From Streptomyces sp. NRRL S-118 (GTDB lineage Bacteria; Actinomycetota; Actinomycetes; Streptomycetales; Streptomycetaceae), in contig NZ_KL591044.1 of the NCBI RefSeq assembly GCF_000716335.1, positions 1 through 11,757 of the forward strand: a DNA stretch of 11,757 nt. Reading direction: 5' to 3'. The translations under genes were made by a program, and so were the position numbers. Shown one piece after another: positions 1 through 6,812 of this stretch. A model generated the notes under the pieces. It was not told the origin of the DNA, did no database searches, and was given only the letters and a program-made list of their open reading frames with translations. The stretch's first letter is position 1, and every line of letters begins with the position of its first letter.

Positions 1-30
1 GGTGGGGGTGGTGGGGGTGGTGGGGGTGGG
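1..30. repeat. 9-bp tandem repeat in secreted-protein gene
   Basis: Three exact copies of ggtgggggt at the window edge, followed by a partial copy. On the minus strand they encode a Thr-Pro-Thr run just after the signal peptide of the gene that leaves the window here. The array may continue beyond position 1. Confidence 0.8.
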
Positions 31-132
31 CGGCACGGCGAAGGCCGGTGCGCCGCCGAGCAGGGTCGCGGTGGCGAGTGCTGCGGCGAGAAGGGTTCTG
101 CGCACGGGTCCGTGCGGTGACGGCTGGGGCAC
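1..132 (-). CDS. Secreted protein, N-terminal fragment (C-terminus outside window)
   Basis: Only the first 44 codons are present. The GTG start at 132 has AGGAG six bases upstream. The product begins with a short polar stretch and two arginines (about residues 11-12), then a hydrophobic Ala/Leu core (13-28) ending in AFA before VPP, a good signal-peptidase I site near residue 32. The mature part opens with Thr-Pro repeats, a common linker in secreted or wall-associated actinobacterial proteins. The twin arginines before the core allow Tat export, but the motif is not strict, so Sec is equally possible. The functional domain lies outside the window, so no activity can be assigned. A promoter with a palindrome over its -35 lies upstream. 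The start and signal peptide are seen in the sequence; the export route is inference. Confidence 0.75.
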   Translation of the reverse strand, partial: MPQPSPHGPVRRTLLAAALATATLLGGAPAFAVPPTPTTPTTPT

Positions 133-195
133 TTGCGGCTCCTGAAGGGAAGGCGGGCCGGGTTGTCGAGTGCATGCCACTGATGTGCGATGCGT

Positions 196-224
196 AACAT
201 AGTAATGTGATATTGCACTGACAA
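196..224 (-). promoter_or_regulatory. Sigma-70-type promoter of the secreted-protein gene
   Basis: Read on the minus strand, TTGTCA (219-224) and TATGTT (196-201) are separated by exactly 17 bases, close to the housekeeping consensus. The region is clearly AT-richer than its surroundings. The predicted start near 188 gives a leader of about 55 bases. Confidence 0.6.
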
Positions 225-232
225 CCCGTCAG
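218..232. promoter_or_regulatory. Palindromic operator candidate CTGAC-N5-GTCAG
   Basis: CTGACAACCCGTCAG has perfect 5-bp arms around a 5-base centre and covers the whole -35 hexamer of the promoter at 196-224. This is the position expected for a repressor site. The protein that binds it is unknown. Confidence 0.45.
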
Positions 233-487
233 AACCATTTCCGTGTACAGCGGATGCGAACCGGGAGTCCGAACCCGGAGAAATCGGGCCCCACGACCCT
301 CGGGGACGAAGCCTCCGGGGGCGGAGCCTGCCGACCGTCGCCGCCCCGGCCCCGGCCTCACCCTCGGCCTCAGACCCGTCCTGGCATCGCCTCAAGCCCG
401 CACGGATCGCGTCGGCCCCGGACCGGCGGGCGGGGCCACCGGTCCGCGGGGCCCGGGCCCCTCCAGCGGCGCCGCCGAGCGAACCCG
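233..487. other. GC-rich non-coding spacer
   Basis: This stretch lies between the secreted-protein promoter and the stop codon of the RidA-family gene. Open frames cross it, but they run on as antisense of neighbouring genes and have no convincing ribosome site or recognisable product. The only structure I see is the pair of inverted repeats at 419-461. Confidence 0.5.
419..461 (-). terminator. Candidate terminator after the RidA-family gene
   Basis: CGGACCGG (419-426) pairs with CCGGTCCG (439-446), directly followed by the perfect palindrome GGGGCCCGGGCCCC (448-461). It starts 27 bases beyond the stop codon of the leftward operon. No T-run is present, which is usual in high-GC actinomycetes. 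Confidence 0.35.
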
Positions 488-886
488 TCAGTCCAGGACC
501 GCGAAGCCGTCCAGCTCCACCATCGCCTGCTCGTCCCAGAGGCGGACCGCCCCGACGACCGCCATCGCCGGGTAGTCCCGGCCCGCCAGCCGCCGCCAGA
601 CGCGGCCCAGTTCGGGCGCCCGGGCGCGGTAGTCGGCGACGTCCGTGGCGTACACGGTGACACGCGCCAGGTCGGCGGGTGTGCCGCCGGCGGCCTTCAG
701 CGCGGCCAGCAGGTTGCCGAGGGCCGTCTCGAACTGTTCGAGAAGGGTCTCCCCCACCACCCTGCCGTTCCCGTCCAGCGCCGTCTGGCCGGCCAGGAAG
801 ACCAGCCGCGACCCGGTGGCGGTGACGGCGTGCGAGAAGCCGGTGGGCGGGGACAGCTCGGAGGGGTTGACGCGTTCGAGGCTCAT
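488..886 (-). CDS. RidA (YjgF/YER057c/UK114) family protein, likely enamine/imine deaminase
   Basis: The protein has 132 residues, the usual RidA length. It shows the family pattern: LVFLAGQTALD near residues 28-38, VTVYATDVADY near 76-86, and the C-terminal block with Arg115 (VRLWDE) and Glu124 (MVELDGFAV). These align with Arg105 and Glu120 of E. coli RidA, the residues that hold the substrate carboxylate and activate water. RidA proteins are soluble trimers that hydrolyse enamines and imines to a ketone and ammonia. The ATG overlaps the dehydrogenase stop codon (ATGA, 883-886), so the two are almost certainly translationally coupled. Next to an aminobenzoyl-CoA pathway, a plausible job is hydrolysis of the 2-amino-ene intermediate. 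That role is inference. The family call is firm, but the exact subfamily and substrate are not known. Confidence 0.88.
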   Translation of the reverse strand: MSLERVNPSELSPPTGFSHAVTATGSRLVFLAGQTALDGNGRVVGETLLEQFETALGNLLAALKAAGGTPADLARVTVYATDVADYRARAPELGRVWRRLAGRDYPAMAVVGAVRLWDEQAMVELDGFAVLD

Positions 887-1995
887 GAGGCGTACAGCTC
901 CTTCGCGATGATCGTGCGCTGCACCTCGGTGGCGCCCTCGTAGATGCGCGGCGCCCGCACCTCCCGGTACAGGTGCTCCAGCAGATGGCCGCGCTGCAGG
1001 GCGCGGGCGCCGTGCAGCTGGACGGCCGCGTCGACGACGTACTGCGCGGTCTCGGTGGCCAGCAGCTTCGCCATGGCCGCGCGCTTCGGGACGTCCCCGG
1101 CCCCCTCGTCGTACGCCGCCGCCGCCGCGTACACGAGGAGGCGGGCCGCCTCGGTGCGGGTGGCCATCTCGGCGACCTGGTGGGCGACGGCCTGGAGGTC
1201 CTTCAGCACGCCGCCGAACGCGGGCCGGCGGGCGGTGTGGGCGAGGGTCGCGTCGAGGGCCGCCTGCGCCATGCCGACGGCGAAGGCCCCGACGCTGGGC
1301 CGGAAGAGGTTCAGGGTGGTCATCGCGACGCGGAAGCCCCGGTCCACCTCGCCCAGCACGTCCGCGCGGGTGACGGGTACGCCGTCGAAGCGGAGGCTGC
1401 CGATGGGGTGCGGCGACAGCATCTCGAGCCGGCGGCCCGTCAGGCCCGGCCGGTCCGCGGGGACCAGGAAGGCGGTGACGCCACGGGCTGCGGCGCCCGG
1501 TGTCGTCCGGGCGAAGACGGTGTGGAGGTCGGCCTCGGGCGCGTTGGAGATCCAGCACTTCTCGCCCGACAGCCGCCAGCCCTCCCCGTCGGGCGCGGCT
1601 TCGAGGGCGAGCGCGGCCGCGTCCGACCCGGCATCCGGCTCGCTGAGGGCGAAGGCGGCCACCGCCCGTCCGGCGGTCACCTCCGGCAGCCAGCGCGCGC
1701 GTTGCTCGGGCGTGCCGGACGCGGCCACGGGGTGGGCACCCAGCCCCTGGAGGGCGAGTGCGGTCTCCGCCTCCGTGCACTCGCGGGCGAGGGACTCGCG
1801 CATCAGGCACAGGTCGAGGGCTCCGGCCCCGAAGACGCGCGCCAGGAGCCCCAGTTCGCCCAGGGCGGCGACGAGCGGCCGGTTGACGCGGCCGGGTTCC
1901 CCCTTCTCCGCGAGGGGCCGCAGGCGTTCGGCGGCCAGGACACGCAGCTCTTCGCACCATGCGGTTCGTTCGGGTTCGAGTGAGAATACGGGCAT
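883..1995 (-). CDS. Acyl-CoA dehydrogenase
   Basis: A 370-residue FAD flavoprotein, close to the usual 380. It has an N-terminal helical domain, the FAD/substrate signature AFALSEPDAGSD near residues 114-125, then GEKCWISNA (144-152). The C-terminal helical domain ends in RIYEGATEVQR (350-360). Glu353 in YEG matches the catalytic base of medium- and short-chain acyl-CoA dehydrogenases. It should introduce a 2,3 double bond (or re-aromatise a ring) in a CoA thioester and pass electrons to ETF. I chose the ATG at 1995 because GGAGG lies seven bases upstream and homology-like sequence begins there; a much longer open frame runs upstream but is antisense to the ligase gene. The gene is first in a two-gene unit with the RidA-family gene and diverges from the CoA ligase. 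A role in alicyclic acyl-CoA oxidation is inferred from context. Confidence 0.9.
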   Translation of the reverse strand: MPVFSLEPERTAWCEELRVLAAERLRPLAEKGEPGRVNRPLVAALGELGLLARVFGAGALDLCLMRESLARECTEAETALALQGLGAHPVAASGTPEQRARWLPEVTAGRAVAAFALSEPDAGSDAAALALEAAPDGEGWRLSGEKCWISNAPEADLHTVFARTTPGAAARGVTAFLVPADRPGLTGRRLEMLSPHPIGSLRFDGVPVTRADVLGEVDRGFRVAMTTLNLFRPSVGAFAVGMAQAALDATLAHTARRPAFGGVLKDLQAVAHQVAEMATRTEAARLLVYAAAAAYDEGAGDVPKRAAMAKLLATETAQYVVDAAVQLHGARALQRGHLLEHLYREVRAPRIYEGATEVQRTIIAKELYAS

Positions 1996-2015
1996 TCGCG
2001 CCCCTCCGCCGCCGA

Positions 2016-2045
2016 GTCGTATCGCGCACCATTGACTGTCGTCAC
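2016..2045 (-). promoter_or_regulatory. Candidate promoter for acyl-CoA dehydrogenase-RidA unit
   Basis: On the minus strand GTGACG (2040-2045) lies 18 bases from TACGAC (2016-2021). The match is modest and the leader would be short (about 14 bases). It is supported by symmetry: GCGATA runs into this -10 just as CGATA runs into the opposing -10, and the two promoters overlap within the same inverted repeat. Confidence 0.4.
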
Positions 2046-2057
2046 CATCACGATACG
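2018..2057. promoter_or_regulatory. Inverted-repeat operator candidate in the divergent promoter region
   Basis: CGTATCGCG (2018-2026) and CACGATACG (2049-2057) form an inverted repeat with arms matching at 8 of 9 positions around 22 bases. One arm ends five bases before the ligase -35 and the other overlaps its -10; the reverse holds approximately for the divergent unit. The same TATCGCG-N5-[-35] and GATA-in-[-10] layout recurs at 7715-7754. The obvious candidate ligand is the PaaX-type protein encoded at 3725-4546, which is inference. Confidence 0.5.
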
Positions 2058-2059
2058 CT
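2032..2059 (+). promoter_or_regulatory. Promoter of the CoA ligase-PaaX unit
   Basis: TTGACT (2032-2037) and TACGCT (2054-2059) with a 16-base spacer. The predicted start near 2066 leaves a leader of about 29 bases with AGGGGG (2083-2088) six bases before the ATG. Confidence 0.5.
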
Positions 2060-2094
2060 CGATGGGCGTTCCCACCACCCATAGGGGGCGAACC

Positions 2095-3720
2095 ATGGAG
2101 CTGACCGGATCGGCCCACCTCGACACCTTCGCCCGCGACCACCTGCCGCCCCGCGAGCAGTGGCCCGAGCTCCTCTTCGAACTGCCCGGGCTGCGCTATC
2201 CGGACCGCCTCAACTGCGGTGCGGAACTGCTGGACCGCACGGCCGAACGCTTCGGCCCCGGCCGCCCGGCCTTCCGGGACGGCGCGGGCGGCGTGTGGAC
2301 GTACGGCGAACTGCGCGACCGGGTCGACCGGATCGCCCACGTCCTCACCCGCGAGCTCGGTGTGGTGCCCGGCAACAGGGTGCTGCTGCGCGGCCCGACG
2401 ACCCCGTGGCTGGCGGCCTGCTGGCTCGCGGTGATGAAGGCGGGCGCGGTGGCCGTCACCGTCCTGGCGCAGGCACGTGCCCCGGAGCTGGCCGTGCTGT
2501 GCGGGATGGCCGATGTCCGCCACGCGCTGTGCGACGTCCGGACGGTCGACGACCTGGTGAAGGCCGAGGTGCCGGGGCTCCGCGTGACGGCGTACGGCGG
2601 TGACGCGCCCGACGACCTGCTGCGGCTGGCGGCCCGTCACCCGGGCTCGTTCGACGCCGTCCCCACCGCCGCCGACGACGTGGCGCTGATCGCCTTCACC
2701 TCCGGGACCACCGGGCGGCCCAAGGGGTGCATGCACTTCCACCGGGACGTACTGGCCGTCGCCGACACGTTCTCGGCGCAGGTGCTGCGCCCGGGGCCGG
2801 ACGACCTGTTCGCGGGCAGTCCCCCGCTCGGCTTCACCTTCGGCCTCGGCGGTCTGGTGATCTTTCCGCTGCGGGCGGGCGCGTCGGCGCTGCTGCTGGA
2901 GCAGTCCGGGCCCCGCCGGCTGCTGGCCGCCATCGCCGAGCACCGGGTCACGGTGCTCTTCACCGCGCCGACCGCCTACCGGGTGATGCTGGAGGAGCTC
3001 GACGGGTACGACACCGGCTCGCTGCGCCGGTGCGTGTCGGCCGGCGAGAACCTGCCCGCCGCCACCTGGCGGGCGTGGCACGAGCGGACCGGGCTGCGGA
3101 TCATCAACGGCATCGGCGCCACCGAGCTGCTGCACATCTTCGTCTCGGCGGCCGACGGAGCGATCCGGCCCGGCACGACGGGCGTCCCGGTGCCGGGGTG
3201 GCAGGCACGCGTGGTGGACGCCTCCGGACGGCCGGTCCCGGACGGGGAGGAGGGATTCCTGGCCGTGCGCGGGCCGGTGGGCTGCCGCTACCTGTCCGAT
3301 CCCCGCCAGACGGAGTACGTCAGGCACGGCTGGAACGTCACCGGGGACACGTACGTCCGCGAGCCGGACGGCTACCTGCGCTACGTCGCCCGGGCGGACG
3401 ACATGATCATTTCGGCGGGGTACAACATCGCGGGCCCCGAGGTCGAGGACGCCCTGCTGGCCCACCCCGACGTGGTCGAGGCGGCCGTGGTGGGCCGGCC
3501 CGACGAGCTGCGCGGCCAGGTCGTCGTGGCGTACGCGGTGGTGCGGGAGGGAGCGGCCCGCGACGGTGCCGCGGCCGAGGCGCTGCGCGGCTTCGTGAGG
3601 ACGCGCCTCGCCCCGTACAAATGCCCGCGCGAGATCGTCTTCCTCGACGCGCTGCCGCGGACGGCCACCGGAAAGCTCCAGCGCTTCCGGCTGCGCGCGC
3701 AGGACGCGCCCGTAAAGTGA
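2095..3720 (+). CDS. Aryl-CoA ligase, probable 2-aminobenzoate (or salicylate)-CoA ligase
   Basis: A 541-residue ANL-superfamily adenylating enzyme. Visible motifs are the ATP-binding loop TSGTTGRPKG (residues 202-211), NGIGATELLHIF (338-349), the TGD of WNVTGD (416-418), the hinge region around ARADDMIIS (432-440), and the A10 block TATGKLQ with the adenylation lysine Lys527. The stretch GATELLHIF and the MHFHRD after the P-loop resemble benzoate- and 2-aminobenzoate-CoA ligases rather than fatty-acid ligases. It should convert an aromatic acid, ATP and CoA to the aryl-CoA, the entry step of the pathway encoded here. I take the ATG at 2095, with AGGGGG six bases upstream; an in-frame ATG at 2032 would overlap the promoter. 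The PaaX-type regulator follows after four bases. The neighbouring monooxygenase/reductase argues for anthranilate or salicylate as substrate; the sequence alone cannot decide. Confidence 0.88.
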   Translation: MELTGSAHLDTFARDHLPPREQWPELLFELPGLRYPDRLNCGAELLDRTAERFGPGRPAFRDGAGGVWTYGELRDRVDRIAHVLTRELGVVPGNRVLLRGPTTPWLAACWLAVMKAGAVAVTVLAQARAPELAVLCGMADVRHALCDVRTVDDLVKAEVPGLRVTAYGGDAPDDLLRLAARHPGSFDAVPTAADDVALIAFTSGTTGRPKGCMHFHRDVLAVADTFSAQVLRPGPDDLFAGSPPLGFTFGLGGLVIFPLRAGASALLLEQSGPRRLLAAIAEHRVTVLFTAPTAYRVMLEELDGYDTGSLRRCVSAGENLPAATWRAWHERTGLRIINGIGATELLHIFVSAADGAIRPGTTGVPVPGWQARVVDASGRPVPDGEEGFLAVRGPVGCRYLSDPRQTEYVRHGWNVTGDTYVREPDGYLRYVARADDMIISAGYNIAGPEVEDALLAHPDVVEAAVVGRPDELRGQVVVAYAVVREGAARDGAAAEALRGFVRTRLAPYKCPREIVFLDALPRTATGKLQRFRLRAQDAPVK

Positions 3721-3724
3721 TCAC

Positions 3725-4546
3725 GTGGCCGAGCAGCACACCCCGCGTTCCCTGATCGTCTCCCTGTACGGCGCGTACGGGCGGACGCCCGACGACGCCC
3801 CGCTGCCGGTGGCCGAGCTGATCCGGCTGCTGGCGGTGCTCGGCGTGGACGCCCCCTCGGTGCGGTCGTCGGTGTCCCGGCTCAAGCGGCGCGGGCTGCT
3901 CCAGCCGCGCCGAACGGCGGACGGGGCCGCCGGTTACGCCCTGTCGGCGGACGCCCGGCAGCTCCTCGACGACGGCGATCGGCGCATCTACGCGACCGGG
4001 GAGCGGGCCGGCGAGGAGGGCTGGGTGCTGGCCGTCTTCTCGGTGCCGGAGGCCGAGCGGCACAAGCGGCACCTGCTGCGGTCCCGTCTGGGCCGCCTCG
4101 GCTTCGGCACGGCGGCGCCGGGCGTGTGGATCGCCCCGGCCGCCCTGTACGAGGAGACCCGCCACACCCTGACACGGCTCCACCTGGACCCGTACGTGGA
4201 CCTCTTCCGCGGCGAGCACCTGGGCTTCGCGCCCACGGCCGAGGCGGTGGGCCGCTGGTGGGACCTCGCCGCGATCGCCAAGCTGTACGAGGAGTTCCTC
4301 GACCTCCACGAGCCGGTGCTGCGGACCTGGTCGACGCGCGAACCGTCCGCCGAGGAGGCGTACCGCGACTACCTGCTCGCCCTGGACTCCTGGCGGCGGC
4401 TCCCGTACGCGGACCCGGGCCTGCCCGCCGCGCTGCTCCCGGCGGGCTGGCCCGGGGGCCGGGCGGCCGCGGTCTTCGGCGGGCTGCACGGGCTGCTGCG
4501 GGACAAGGGCGAGGGCTTCGTCAGGAGCGGGGCGGCGTCAGGCTGA
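3725..4546 (+). CDS. PaaX-family transcriptional repressor
   Basis: A 273-residue protein with the PaaX layout. The N-terminal winged helix (about residues 1-75) begins PRSLIVSLYGAYGR and contains the recognition region SVRSSVSRLKRRGLL. A central domain contains WVLAVFSVPEAERHKRHLLRSRL, and the C-terminal domain contains WWDLAAIAKLYEEFLDLHEP. PaaX proteins repress aromatic-acid catabolic genes and are released by the aryl-CoA product (phenylacetyl-CoA in E. coli). Here the likely inducer is the CoA thioester made by the ligase just upstream. The GTG start lies four bases after the ligase stop with no strong ribosome site, so translation is probably coupled. The last 26 bases overlap, tail to tail, the 3' end of the monooxygenase/reductase gene. 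Targets are probably the inverted repeats at 2018-2057 and 7715-7754. Confidence 0.88.
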   Translation: MAEQHTPRSLIVSLYGAYGRTPDDAPLPVAELIRLLAVLGVDAPSVRSSVSRLKRRGLLQPRRTADGAAGYALSADARQLLDDGDRRIYATGERAGEEGWVLAVFSVPEAERHKRHLLRSRLGRLGFGTAAPGVWIAPAALYEETRHTLTRLHLDPYVDLFRGEHLGFAPTAEAVGRWWDLAAIAKLYEEFLDLHEPVLRTWSTREPSAEEAYRDYLLALDSWRRLPYADPGLPAALLPAGWPGGRAAAVFGGLHGLLRDKGEGFVRSGAASG

Positions 4547-6812
4547 GGCGCGGCTTCGGGGCGTCGGTGCGGCCCGCCGGGGGTGTGCGGCTGCCGGCAC
4601 GGTACGGGGCGGGCCAGGGGGCGGCGGGGCCGTCGTAGCCCTGCTCGGCGGCGGCGTGCAGGGTCCAGTGCGGGTCGTACAGGTGCGGGCGGCCCACGGC
4701 GCACAGGTCCGCGCGGCCCGCCAGGAGCAGGGAATTGACGTCGTCCCAGGAGGAGATCGCGCCGACGGCGATGACGGGGACCTTCAGGGCGTTGCGGATC
4801 CGGTCCGCGTACGGCGTCTGGTACGAGCGGCCGTACTCGGGCCGTTCGTCGGGCACGACCTGGCCGGTGGAGACGTCGATCGCGTCGGCGCCGTGCTCGG
4901 CGAAGGCCCGGGCGATCTCCACGGCCTCCTCGGCGGTCGTGCCGCCGGGCGCCCAGTCGGTGGCCGAGATGCGTACGGTCAGGGGCCGCTCGCCGGGCCA
5001 GGCCGCTCGTACCGCGTCGAGGACCTCCAGCGGGAAGCGCAGCCGCCGCTCCAGGGAGCCGCCGTAGGCGTCGGTGCGGCGGTTGGTGAGCGGGGACAGG
5101 AACCCGGAGAGCAGGTAGCCGTGGGCGCAGTGCAGTTCGAGGAGGTCGAAGCCGGCGCGGGCGGCGCGGCGCGCCGCGGCCGCGAACTGTTCCCTTATGT
5201 CGGTGAGCGCGGCCCGGTGCAGCTCGTGCGGCACCTGGTTGACACCGGGGCGGTAGGGCAGCGGGGAGGCCGCGACCACGGGCCAGTTGCCGGAGTCGAG
5301 GGGCTGGTCGATGCCTTCCCACATGAGCTTGGTGGAGCCCTTGCGGCCGGAGTGGCCGAGCTGCACGCCGATGGCGGTGCCGGGCGCCTGCCGGTGCACG
5401 AAGTCGGTGATCCGGGACCAGGCGGCGGCCTGCGCGGGCGTCCACAGTCCGGCGCAGCCCGGGGTGATGCGGCCCTCGGGGCTGACGCACACCATCTCGG
5501 TCATGACCAGCCCGGCGCCGCCGAGGGCCCGGGCGCCGAGGTGGACGAGGTGGAAGTCGCCGGGGACCCCGTCCACGGCCGAGTACATGTCCATGGGCGA
5601 GACGACGACCCGGTTGCGCAGCGTCAGGCCGCGCAGCCGGAACGGGGTGAACATCGGCGGGGTGCCGGGCGGGCAGCCGAAGTCCCGCTCGACGGCCTGG
5701 GTGAAGCGCGCGTCGCGCAGCCTCAGGTTGTCGTGCGTGACCCGGCGGCTGCGGGTGAGGAGGTTGAACGCGAACTGGCGCGGCGGCTGGTCCAGGTAGC
5801 CGGCCAGGTCCTCGAACCAGCGCAGGCTCGCGGCGGCCGCGCGCTGCGTGGACTCCACGACGGGGCGGCGTTCGGCTTCGTACGCCGCCAGGGCCGGGGC
5901 GAGCGCGGGCTGCTCCTGGATGCAGGCGGCGAGGGCCAGGGCGTCCTCGACGGCGAGCTTGGTGCCGGATCCGATGGAGAAGTGCGCGGTGTGGGCGGCG
6001 TCGCCGAGCAGGACCGTGCTGCCGTGCGACCAGCGCTCGTTGACGACGGTCCGGAAGGCGGTCCAGGTGCTCTTGTCGGAGGTCAGGGGGCGGCCGCGCA
6101 GCGCCTCGCCGAAGATCTTGGCGCAGCGGCCGACGGACTCCTGGACGTCGAGTTCGTCGAACCCGGCGGCCTGCCAGACCTCCTCGCGCATCTCGACGAT
6201 GACGGTGGAGGCGTCCGCCGCGTACGGGTAGCCGTGGAGCTGCATCACGCCGTGCTCGGTCTCCGCGATCTCGAAGCGGAACGCGTCGAAGGCGAAGTCC
6301 GCGGCGAGCCAGATGTAGCGGCAGCGGTGGGTCGTGACGGTCGGCCGGAAGACGTCGGCGTGCGTCCCGCGGGTGCGGCTGTGGACACCGTCGGCGGCGA
6401 TCACCAGATCGTACGCGGCGGCCAGTTCCGCGGCGGGGGGCGCCTCGGTACGGGAACGGAGCCGTACGCCCAGGCTCCGGCAGCGCTCGTGGAGGATCTC
6501 CAGCAGCCTGCGCCGGCCGAGCGCGGCGAAGCCGTGGCCGCCGGAGGTGAGGGTGCGGCCGCGGTGGACGATGTCGATGTCGTCCCACCGGACGAACTCC
6601 GCCCGGAGCGCGGCGTACACCTCGGGGTCGGCGTGCTCGATGCCGCCGAGGGTCTCGTCGGACAGGACGACGCCGAAGCCGAAGGTGTCGTCCGGGGCGC
6701 CCCGTTCCCAGACGGCGATGTCACGGGCGGGGTCGAGGCGCTTGAGCAGGGCGGCGGCGTACAGCCCACCGGGACCGCCGCCGATCACGGCGACCCGCAG
6801 CGGGCGGGTCAT
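4521..6812 (-). CDS. Bifunctional FAD monooxygenase/Old Yellow Enzyme reductase (2-aminobenzoyl-CoA monooxygenase/reductase; salicylyl-CoA 5-hydroxylase type)
   Basis: A 763-residue two-domain flavoprotein. Residues 1 to about 380 are a group A aromatic monooxygenase: GGGPGG (11-16) binds FAD, DGVHSR (141-146) is the DG motif, and GDAAHTAHFSIGSG (270-283) is the GD motif. From about 386 a complete Old Yellow Enzyme/NADH:flavin oxidoreductase barrel follows, with GHSGRKG (486-492), LHCAHGYL (560-567), NRRTDAYGG (577-585) and the late FMN-phosphate region around VGRPHL (706-711). In Azoarcus evansii this fusion hydroxylates C5 of 2-aminobenzoyl-CoA and reduces the ring to 2-amino-5-oxocyclohex-1-ene-carboxyl-CoA using O2 and NADH; related proteins are annotated salicylyl-CoA 5-hydroxylase. 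The ATG overlaps the crotonase stop codon (6809-6812). A Pro/Arg-rich tail of about 30 residues ends in codons that overlap the regulator gene on the other strand. The fold and fusion are certain; the substrate is inferred. Confidence 0.9.
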   Translation of the reverse strand: MTRPLRVAVIGGGPGGLYAAALLKRLDPARDIAVWERGAPDDTFGFGVVLSDETLGGIEHADPEVYAALRAEFVRWDDIDIVHRGRTLTSGGHGFAALGRRRLLEILHERCRSLGVRLRSRTEAPPAAELAAAYDLVIAADGVHSRTRGTHADVFRPTVTTHRCRYIWLAADFAFDAFRFEIAETEHGVMQLHGYPYAADASTVIVEMREEVWQAAGFDELDVQESVGRCAKIFGEALRGRPLTSDKSTWTAFRTVVNERWSHGSTVLLGDAAHTAHFSIGSGTKLAVEDALALAACIQEQPALAPALAAYEAERRPVVESTQRAAAASLRWFEDLAGYLDQPPRQFAFNLLTRSRRVTHDNLRLRDARFTQAVERDFGCPPGTPPMFTPFRLRGLTLRNRVVVSPMDMYSAVDGVPGDFHLVHLGARALGGAGLVMTEMVCVSPEGRITPGCAGLWTPAQAAAWSRITDFVHRQAPGTAIGVQLGHSGRKGSTKLMWEGIDQPLDSGNWPVVAASPLPYRPGVNQVPHELHRAALTDIREQFAAAARRAARAGFDLLELHCAHGYLLSGFLSPLTNRRTDAYGGSLERRLRFPLEVLDAVRAAWPGERPLTVRISATDWAPGGTTAEEAVEIARAFAEHGADAIDVSTGQVVPDERPEYGRSYQTPYADRIRNALKVPVIAVGAISSWDDVNSLLLAGRADLCAVGRPHLYDPHWTLHAAAEQGYDGPAAPWPAPYRAGSRTPPAGRTDAPKPRLSLTPPRS

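Noticed and set aside
243..943. Two overlapping plus-strand open frames (110 and 229 codons)
   Set aside because: Pro/Arg-rich products without family motifs; the longer one is antisense to the RidA-family gene, and neither has a convincing ribosome site.
944..2035. 363-codon plus-strand frame opposite the dehydrogenase
   Set aside because: Ser/Arg/Ala-rich shadow of the high-GC gene on the other strand; no motif.
1996..3465. Long N-terminal extension of the acyl-CoA dehydrogenase frame to 860 residues
   Set aside because: The extension is antisense to the CoA ligase and has no family similarity; GGAGG seven bases before the ATG at 1995 and the normal 370-residue length fix the start.
3717..3724. 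Palindrome GTGATCAC at the ligase stop as an autoregulatory site
   Set aside because: Eight bases spanning a stop codon and containing a common TGATCA; no promoter lies here, so chance is the simpler explanation.
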